Shown one piece after another: positions 1-4,855 of a stretch of 5,938 nt of DNA. The stretch lies in contig JBGCEI010000044.1 of the NCBI GenBank assembly GCA_045106295.1, positions 1 to 5,938 of the forward strand, written 5' to 3'. Within the stretch, counting starts at the first letter, position 1. The number at the start of each line of letters is the position of its first letter. The translations under genes were made by a program, and so were the position numbers. This stretch comes from WTJX01 sp045106295. GTDB lineage: Bacteria > Bacteroidota > Bacteroidia > Cytophagales > JAAEPT01. The notes under the pieces were generated by a model. It saw only the letters and a program-made list of their open reading frames with translations. It had not been told where the DNA came from and ran no database searches.

Positions 1-1216
1 TAAACAATGCTTCTTGAATTGTATCTAATTGTGCACTTACTGCCTCGACTAAATCATTAATAGAAACGCTTGTTTTCTCTTTTGTATCTCTTCTAGCTAA
101 CTCCACTGTATTATTTTCTAAATCTCTTGGACCTATACCTATTCGTAAAGGGATTCCTTTTAATTCATATTCAGCAAATTTCCACCCTGGCTTGTGTGTT
201 TTTCGGTTATCATATTTATATGAAATGCCCTTTTTATCAAGCTCATCACAAATTTCAAAAACTTTCTTGTTGATAGACTCTAGTTGCTCATCTCCTTTGA
301 AGATAGGAACGATAACTACTTGGATAGGCGCTATTTTAGGAGGTAATACTAGTCCATCGTCATCCGAGTGTGCCATAATTAATGCTCCCATTAAGCGTGT
401 ACTTACTCCCCAAGAACTTCCCCATACGTATTCTAACTTACCTTCTTGGCTGGTGTATTTTACATCAAACGCTTTTGCAAAATTTTGTCCTAAAAAGTGT
501 GATGTTCCAGCTTGCAAGGCTTTTCCATCTTGCATAAGAGCTTCAATACAATAGGTCTCGTTAGCACCAGCAAAACGTTCGTTTTCAGTTTTCAGTCCTT
601 TTAAAACAGGAATGGCTAAGTGATTTTCAGCAAAATCAGCATAGATGTTCAGCATTCTCTCTGTTTCTTCTATGGCTTCTGTTTTTGTAGTATGAGCAGT
701 ATGTCCTTCTTGCCATAAGAATTCAGAAGTTCTTAAAAACATCCTAGTACGCATTTCCCAACGCATCACGTTAGCCCATTGATTAATTAGTAAAGGAAGA
801 TCTCTGTATGATTGGATCCATTTTTTATAAGTACTCCAGATGACTGTTTCAGACGTAGGTCTAATAATTAATTCCTCTTCTAGTTTGGCATCTGGGTCTA
901 CAACTACACCGTCATCAGATGATTTAAGTCTGTAATGAGTAACAACCGCACATTCTTTAGCAAATCCTTCTACGTGATTGGCCTCTTTGCTTAGGTAAGA
1001 TTTAGGGATTAATAGTGGGAAGTAAGCGTTTGTATGACCTGTTCTCTTAAAAGCATTATCTAAAATACTTTGCATCTTTTCCCATATAGAAAACCCGTAA
1101 GGTTTAATGATCATACAACCTTTTACATCTCCATTCTCTGCCAAATCGGCTTTTTTCACTAATTCATTGTACCAAAGTGAGTAGTCTTCTGTTCTAGAAG
1201 GAATTGCCTTGCTCAT
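1..1216 (-). CDS. proS: Prolyl-tRNA synthetase, eukaryote/archaeon-like type (3' end beyond window)
   Basis: Cytoplasmic class II aminoacyl-tRNA synthetase that activates proline with ATP and charges tRNA-Pro. I translated the minus strand from the ATG at 1216-1214 (MSKAIPSRTEDYSLWYNELV...). It stays open for 405 codons to the left edge, so the C-terminus is missing; relatives of this type are about 490 residues, so roughly 85 are absent. Visible landmarks: the RPTSE signature at residues 119-123; class II motif 2 around residues 155-172, with RTSEFLWQEGH at 162-172; the TSHFLGQNF segment before the active-site core; motif 3 with STRLMGALIMAHSDDDG, Arg at 274; then the anticodon-binding domain from about residue 290, including KGIPLRIGIGPRDLE. 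There is no editing insertion between motifs 2 and 3, which separates it from the long E. coli-type enzyme. No Shine-Dalgarno site precedes the start, as is common in Bacteroidota. It is divergent from the secreted-protein/barrel pair. Identification is firm; the start is supported by the family's usual N-terminus. Confidence 0.97.
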   Translation of the reverse strand, partial: MSKAIPSRTEDYSLWYNELVKKADLAENGDVKGCMIIKPYGFSIWEKMQSILDNAFKRTGHTNAYFPLLIPKSYLSKEANHVEGFAKECAVVTHYRLKSSDDGVVVDPDAKLEEELIIRPTSETVIWSTYKKWIQSYRDLPLLINQWANVMRWEMRTRMFLRTSEFLWQEGHTAHTTKTEAIEETERMLNIYADFAENHLAIPVLKGLKTENERFAGANETYCIEALMQDGKALQAGTSHFLGQNFAKAFDVKYTSQEGKLEYVWGSSWGVSTRLMGALIMAHSDDDGLVLPPKIAPIQVVIVPIFKGDEQLESINKKVFEICDELDKKGISYKYDNRKTHKPGWKFAEYELKGIPLRIGIGPRDLENNTVELARRDTKEKTSVSINDLVEAVSAQLDTIQEALF

Positions 1217-1260
1217 AAGTTAGAACTTAATAGGGTATATTTATTGTTATTAAAAGTGTA

Positions 1261-1268
1261 CAAAGTTA
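1261..1268 (-). promoter_or_regulatory. Candidate -7 box of the proS promoter
   Basis: On the minus strand these bases read TAACTTTG, an exact match to the Bacteroidota -7 consensus TAnnTTTG. Transcription would begin a few bases further on, giving a proS leader of about 40 nt. A -33 TTG at the usual 17-21 nt spacing is not clear; only a TTTAC stretch lies there. The call rests on the -7 match and on position, so it is moderate. The leader is too short for a riboswitch or T-box. Confidence 0.45.
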
Positions 1269-1269
1269 T

Positions 1270-1291
1270 CTATTTTTATAAAAGTAAATAG
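1270..1291. repeat. AT-rich inverted repeat in the proS divergent intergenic region
   Basis: The ends are CTATTT (1270-1275) and AAATAG (1286-1291), a perfect 6-bp inverted repeat around an AT-rich centre. It lies directly upstream of the proS -7 candidate, where a regulator or the polymerase upstream contact could sit. A similar element occurs upstream of hemA at 4805-4824. Base composition makes chance occurrence plausible. Nothing else recognisable is seen in the 106-bp intergenic region. Confidence 0.3.
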
Positions 1292-1322
1292 TGGATGACC
1301 TATTCTTATTTGCTATAACCTT

Positions 1323-2009
1323 ATGTTTATGCGCCTTTTTTCAATATTCTTCTTTTTTATTTTGTCAGTTTCAGTACTGTCTCAGAATGTGGAGCAGGAT
1401 GATCTGTATTTCACAAAAAAAGATAGGCAAGTAAGAATTAAAAAAAAGAAAAAGAAAAAAGAGCTTTCTCAACAACAAAAAAGGTTGGTTGCTGAGGGAA
1501 CTAAACAATTGATTACAAACGAATCTGATGGACAATACTTTAACTGGATAGACCGGTCTATTACCAATAATAGACCGGTGGATAGTTTAGTAGGAGGATA
1601 TCAACCGCTTTATGCGAGTGATTTAGAAGTAATAGATCCCAGTACAGGGTATGTATTACCCTACAACCCTTTATTGGAACCTAGTATAAGTAATCCGTTG
1701 ATACAGCAATATGTTTACCCTGCAAATGCTAACGTTTATTCACCTAATTATTATCAAAAACCAACAAGTAATGTATTAGGACAGACTAACCCAAGTAACA
1801 ATGGAAGCAAGGTAGTTAAACGAAAGCAGCCTATTAAAAGAATGTCAACAACCATTAAAAGACAGCCAGTAGAAAAGGTGAGACGACCTGTTCAACTCTC
1901 GAATAGACAACCGACATACAAAGCCCCATCTTTTCCAGCACAAAAGGAAGAAAAAAAGAAATCTTCTTCTAGCTTAGGAAGTCACAAGAGAAGAGTGATT
2001 AGACGATGA
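1323..2009 (+). CDS. Secreted, strongly basic protein of unknown function
   Basis: I do not recognise a known family. Residues 1-20 form a signal peptide: a short basic start (MRLF at 3-6), a hydrophobic core of Phe, Ile and Leu, and a likely cleavage after SVLS before Gln21. No lipobox cysteine is present, so a soluble periplasmic or envelope-attached protein is inferred. The mature part has a run of seven lysines at 40-46, then a polar and aromatic middle (about 70-150, rich in Asn, Tyr and Pro), then a basic tail from about 163 to 228. The tail holds four short motifs of basic residue-Gln/Arg-Pro-hydrophobic or Thr type: KQPI 168-171, RQPV 180-183, RRPV 187-190, RQPT 195-198. A second ATG at 1329 is an equally good start. 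Its stop overlaps the next gene's start (ATGA), so co-translation with the outer-membrane barrel is likely, and a role with that protein or at the cell wall is a reasonable guess only. No Shine-Dalgarno site or consensus promoter is visible upstream. Confidence 0.85.
   Translation: MFMRLFSIFFFFILSVSVLSQNVEQDDLYFTKKDRQVRIKKKKKKKELSQQQKRLVAEGTKQLITNESDGQYFNWIDRSITNNRPVDSLVGGYQPLYASDLEVIDPSTGYVLPYNPLLEPSISNPLIQQYVYPANANVYSPNYYQKPTSNVLGQTNPSNNGSKVVKRKQPIKRMSTTIKRQPVEKVRRPVQLSNRQPTYKAPSFPAQKEEKKKSSSSLGSHKRRVIRR
1415..1460 (+). repeat. Poly-A tracts within the basic-protein gene (slippage-prone)
   Basis: Homopolymer runs of seven (1415-1421), eight (1440-1447), five (1449-1453) and six (1455-1460) adenines occur within 46 bases early in the gene. 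The last three encode the seven-lysine run. Such tracts can cause indels during replication, transcriptional slippage, or ribosome stalling on poly-lysine. In this sequence the frame is intact through the tract. Confidence 0.6.
1548..1579. repeat. Perfect palindrome and 12-bp-stem hairpin inside the basic-protein gene
   Basis: ACCGGTCTATTA (1552-1563) and its exact reverse complement TAATAGACCGGT (1568-1579) are separated by a CCAA loop, giving a perfect 12-bp stem with a 4-nt loop. In addition, 1548-1561 is itself a perfect 14-bp palindrome (ATAGACCGGTCTAT). The half-site ATAGACCGGT thus occurs as direct copies at 1548-1557 and 1570-1579 and once inverted. No T-run follows, so it is not an intrinsic terminator. 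It encodes part of residues 76-86 (IDRSITNNRPV). It could be an mRNA structure or a protein-binding site; its role is unknown. Confidence 0.6.
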
Positions 2010-3487
2010 GTATTGCAAAAATAGGTTATTTACTTTTAGTTATATCTTCGTTTGGATTGCATGCGCAAGGATATGAAGAAGATGTATTAAATTACAGCAT
2101 CAATCAGTTAAATGGAACACCGAGAGTACAATCCTTAGGAGGCGCTTTTAATTCATTAGGAGGCGATCCATCGGCCATTTACATCAATCCTGCTGGCTTG
2201 GGCTTTTACCAGCGTTCTGAAATAGGAGGGAGCTTAGGGGCTCAACTACTATTAGTCAAGAGCGATGTTTCTAACCTGAACTCGGTGAAAAATACCAAAC
2301 AAAATCCAGTGACTGCTGACCTGAATCATTTAGATATTGTTTTTGCTAATCCAGTAGATGATGCATCAAATAAATGGAGAGGTGGTGCATGGGGAATTTC
2401 GTATCAGAAAGTAAAGAATTTTAATCAGAAATTTAGCTATGAAGGGTTGAATACTCAAAACTCGGCAAGAGACTTTTACTTAAGTGAATTAGAAGGACAA
2501 GTTACAGTAGAAGACTTAGAAACAGGAGTAGCTAATGTTACTAACGCTACTTACACTGCATGGTTGGCCGCTTTAGTACAAGAAATTGATACTGCTAATC
2601 CATTGACAACAGCTTATTTTACACTGGATGATGGAGCCCCTGTTGTTCAAAAAAATGAAGTCACCGTTTCAGGAGGAATTAATCAATGGAATTTATCGTA
2701 TGGAGGAAATTGGGACGATGAGTTGTATGTAGGTGGGGGAGCATCGCTTGTAACTATTAATTATGAAAGAGAAACTAAGTATTCTGAATTTTTAACTCCT
2801 CAAAATAGATTACTTTCTTTTACTAATAATGAAACTTATACCGTACAAGGTGATGGATTCAATTTGAGGTTGGGAGTTATTTATTCGCCTATTTTACCCT
2901 TGAAATTGTCTGTTGCGTGGCAGTCACCAACGTGGTACAATATGTCTGAAAGTTATTTGAATTCAGTTAGTGTAAATGAAGATACAGCTAGCTATTCTCC
3001 AATAGAATCTACAAGCGGTACTTTTTCTTACAAACTAAAAATGCCTGCTATTTTACGAGTAGGAGTAGCTTACTTTATTGGTAAATATGGGTTTGTGACA
3101 GCAGATGTAGAGTATGTCGATTATAAAAAAGCTAAATTAAAAGATGATTTTGGTAGTTTTTCGTTAGCTAATTCAGCTATTCTCCAACAATATAATTCAA
3201 TACTCAATTTTAAAGTAGGAGCGGAGGGACGGTACGAAAACTATAGATTGAGATTAGGTTATGCTTTTTTTGATGACCCTGTTCAAAATGATGCGATCGA
3301 TAGAAAAAGAAATTATATCACACTAGGTTTAGGATACAGGACGAAAAGAAGATCCTTTGATTTAACGGTGAAGCGTTCGTCCTTCTCTTCTTTCTATTCT
3401 CCGTATGTTCTTGGTGGAGCAGAACCGTCAGTTACAACCAAATCAACTAGCATCGAACTACTAGCCGGAATAAGTATTTATTATTAA
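2006..3487 (+). CDS. Outer-membrane beta-barrel protein, FadL/OmpP1/TodX-like family
   Basis: Predicted 493-residue outer-membrane barrel of the family that lets hydrophobic compounds cross the outer membrane; the substrate here cannot be read from sequence. Residues 1-20 are a signal peptide (hydrophobic core LLLVISSF, cleavage likely after HA before Gln21). The N-terminal hatch-like signature follows: SLGGAFNSLGGDPSAIYINPAGLG at about 43-66, including the family's NPAG motif at 61-64. The rest is alternating polar and hydrophobic strands with many Gly, Tyr and Asn turns, such as YRLRLGYAFF and NYITLGLGYR. The last strand, IELLAGISIYY, ends in an aromatic residue as expected for barrel assembly by the BAM machinery. 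The start overlaps the upstream stop by 4 nt (ATGA), so it is probably translated by reinitiation behind the basic protein. Flavobacterial relatives are often labelled 'hemin receptor'; I see no haem-uptake evidence. It converges on hemA with 15 bp between stops. Confidence 0.88.
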   Translation: MSIAKIGYLLLVISSFGLHAQGYEEDVLNYSINQLNGTPRVQSLGGAFNSLGGDPSAIYINPAGLGFYQRSEIGGSLGAQLLLVKSDVSNLNSVKNTKQNPVTADLNHLDIVFANPVDDASNKWRGGAWGISYQKVKNFNQKFSYEGLNTQNSARDFYLSELEGQVTVEDLETGVANVTNATYTAWLAALVQEIDTANPLTTAYFTLDDGAPVVQKNEVTVSGGINQWNLSYGGNWDDELYVGGGASLVTINYERETKYSEFLTPQNRLLSFTNNETYTVQGDGFNLRLGVIYSPILPLKLSVAWQSPTWYNMSESYLNSVSVNEDTASYSPIESTSGTFSYKLKMPAILRVGVAYFIGKYGFVTADVEYVDYKKAKLKDDFGSFSLANSAILQQYNSILNFKVGAEGRYENYRLRLGYAFFDDPVQNDAIDRKRNYITLGLGYRTKRRSFDLTVKRSSFSSFYSPYVLGGAEPSVTTKSTSIELLAGISIYY

Positions 3488-3502
3488 GGTGAAACAGAGA
3501 TA

Positions 3503-4774
3503 TTACTTATCCTTTTGTACGTTAGGTTGTTCTTCTAGGTTGAAAATACCATTAAGTACATCAATTAAGTTTTCTGCCTCGCCTCGCTGACAAGCCGCTT
3601 TTAATTCTAAAACAGGGAGTTTTATAATTTTTTGAACCATACTTTTAGTTACTAACTCAACCAGTTCATGTTGATCAGTATTCATTTTTTTTACGTACTT
3701 CTCTATTTCATCTTTTCTAATGGACTCTAAAGCATCTTTAAGGCGCTGGATAGTAGGGGATACATCCAATTCATTTGCCCATCCATTGAATTCGTCTATT
3801 GCATCTTTAATAATTGATTCAACCTGTGGGATTGCTTTTTTACTTTTTACGAGCGTCTCTTTTGTTTTGTTTTGTATTTCATCAATAGTATACAATGTAA
3901 CACCATTAATAGATTCTACTTTTTTATCGATACTCCTAGGTACAGCAATATCTATGAAGAATTTATAACCATGATGGTTATTTACTAATTCTGACGTAAT
4001 AATGGGTTCAGAGTGATTGATAGAGCTTACAATGATGTCTGCTGTATCAATGACATGGGGTAATTTATTCAAAGAAAAGGTATCAAAACCAAACTCTTTT
4101 CCTAATTTGGTAGCCGTTTCTTCTGTTCTGTTCACTAGTAGAACATTCTTAAATTCATTGTCTTTCAAGTGTAGCGCAATGTCTTTCCCCATTTCTCCAG
4201 TTCCTACAATAGCTACCTTCGGATTAACAATCGACTCTGCTAATTCATTAATCAGCTCATAGGTTGCATAAGAAACGGATGCAGCTCCATCTCTAAAAGC
4301 AGTTTCTTGCACTACCTTTTTATTAGTGAAAAAGATGCTATGCATCAAACGGTGTAAAAAAGGACCTGCCAGATTTAAGTCTGCAGACAGTTGATATCCC
4401 TTTTTGATTTGATTAATGATTTGTAGATCTCCAATTACTTGTGATTCCAAGCCTATTGAAATGTTGAAAAGACGTGTAGTGGTGTCATTTTCAGATGTCA
4501 TGATTAAATCATCTGCTAATTCAGAAAGACTAATTTTATTTCCGTTATGAATTAATAGAGAAGAAAAAAGCTGACAAGATACGTCATTAATACTTGAGTA
4601 AAATAACTCCGTTCTATTACAGGTGGAAATAGCGATTATCTCGCTTATACCAAATAAATCTTTTGCTTTTTCAAGAAAATATGATAGCTCTTTTTCTTGA
4701 ATAGAAACCTTTTCTCTTTTGTCAAGAGACGTTTTCTCAAACGAAATTCCTACTGATCTAAATTTTTCTACCAT
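3503..4774 (-). CDS. hemA: Glutamyl-tRNA reductase
   Basis: Catalyses the NADPH-dependent reduction of glutamyl-tRNA to glutamate-1-semialdehyde, the first committed step of the C5 route to haem and other tetrapyrroles, in the cytoplasm. From the ATG at 4774 it is 423 residues, normal for the family. Landmarks (numbered from that Met): N-terminal VGISFEKTSLDKREKVSI at 8-25; catalytic STCNRTELF at 50-58 with nucleophile Cys52; GLESQVIGDLQIINQIK at 108-124; Rossmann NADPH site VGTGEMG at 190-196; a C-terminal helical dimerisation region from about 325. Glu157-Thr158 begin the conserved ETAFRDGAASVSYA segment. The reading frame extends 21 nt upstream to a TTG, but that extension overlaps the promoter candidate and family proteins begin near VGxS, so I prefer the ATG. 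The position usually occupied by a conserved His before GLES (HLxR in many homologues) is Arg101 here. The stop is 15 bp from the convergent barrel gene, so no hem gene follows directly. Confidence 0.96.
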   Translation of the reverse strand: MVEKFRSVGISFEKTSLDKREKVSIQEKELSYFLEKAKDLFGISEIIAISTCNRTELFYSSINDVSCQLFSSLLIHNGNKISLSELADDLIMTSENDTTTRLFNISIGLESQVIGDLQIINQIKKGYQLSADLNLAGPFLHRLMHSIFFTNKKVVQETAFRDGAASVSYATYELINELAESIVNPKVAIVGTGEMGKDIALHLKDNEFKNVLLVNRTEETATKLGKEFGFDTFSLNKLPHVIDTADIIVSSINHSEPIITSELVNNHHGYKFFIDIAVPRSIDKKVESINGVTLYTIDEIQNKTKETLVKSKKAIPQVESIIKDAIDEFNGWANELDVSPTIQRLKDALESIRKDEIEKYVKKMNTDQHELVELVTKSMVQKIIKLPVLELKAACQRGEAENLIDVLNGIFNLEEQPNVQKDK

Positions 4775-4784
4775 CTTATGGTTA

Positions 4785-4792
4785 CAAAAATA
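4785..4792 (-). promoter_or_regulatory. Candidate -7 box of the hemA promoter
   Basis: The minus strand reads TATTTTTG, matching TAnnTTTG. Its last base is only 10 nt before the A of the preferred hemA ATG at 4774, so a transcript starting at the usual distance would have a leader of about 4-8 nt. It also overlaps the upstream TTG alternative start at 4795, which argues against that start. No clear TTG is found at the -33 spacing, only a T-rich run. Confidence 0.4.
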
Positions 4793-4804
4793 CAATAAAA
4801 ACGA

Positions 4805-4824
4805 CTATTTTTAAAAAAAAATAG
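4805..4824. repeat. AT-rich inverted repeat between hemA and the histidine kinase gene
   Basis: CTATTTTT (4805-4812) and AAAAATAG (4817-4824) form a perfect 8-bp inverted repeat with a 4-A spacer, in the middle of the 81-bp divergent intergenic region. It could bind a regulator serving both genes, or simply be an A-tract. The plus-strand TATTTTTA at 4806-4813 differs in one base from the -7 consensus and is the best available promoter candidate for the kinase gene, with a leader of about 40 nt. An AGAAGG lies about 20 nt before the kinase ATG, too far for a Shine-Dalgarno site. Confidence 0.35.
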
Positions 4825-4855
4825 AGCGGAAAGAAGGCTTTAAACTTAATTTAGA

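Noticed and set aside
192..554. Open frame of 120 codons on the plus strand
   Set aside because: It lies wholly antisense to proS, whose protein is clearly conserved, and has no recognisable product or start signal.
1217..1260. T-box or other riboswitch in the proS leader
   Set aside because: The predicted leader is about 40 nt with no stable stem and no T-box sequence.
1301..1312. TATTCTTATTTG as a promoter for the basic-protein gene
   Set aside because: It lacks the TA two bases before TTTG required by TAnnTTTG, and no -33 element is visible.
2135..2165. Direct repeat TTAGGAGGCG, two copies 21 bp apart
   Set aside because: It encodes the repeated SLGG(A/D) segment of the FadL-like N-terminal signature, so protein constraint explains it.
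2006..3487. Haem uptake role for the barrel protein, suggested by the common 'hemin receptor' label and by hemA next door
   Set aside because: The NPAG signature points to the FadL/OmpP1 family, no TonB box or plug domain is seen, and the genes are convergent rather than in an operon.
3720..4262. Two plus-strand open frames of about 80 codons (3720-3968 and 4017-4262)
   Set aside because: Both are antisense to hemA and are explained as shadows of its codons.
4775..4795. Upstream TTG start that would add seven residues to HemA
   Set aside because: It overlaps the -7 promoter candidate and adds residues not typical of the family N-terminus; the ATG at 4774 fits better.
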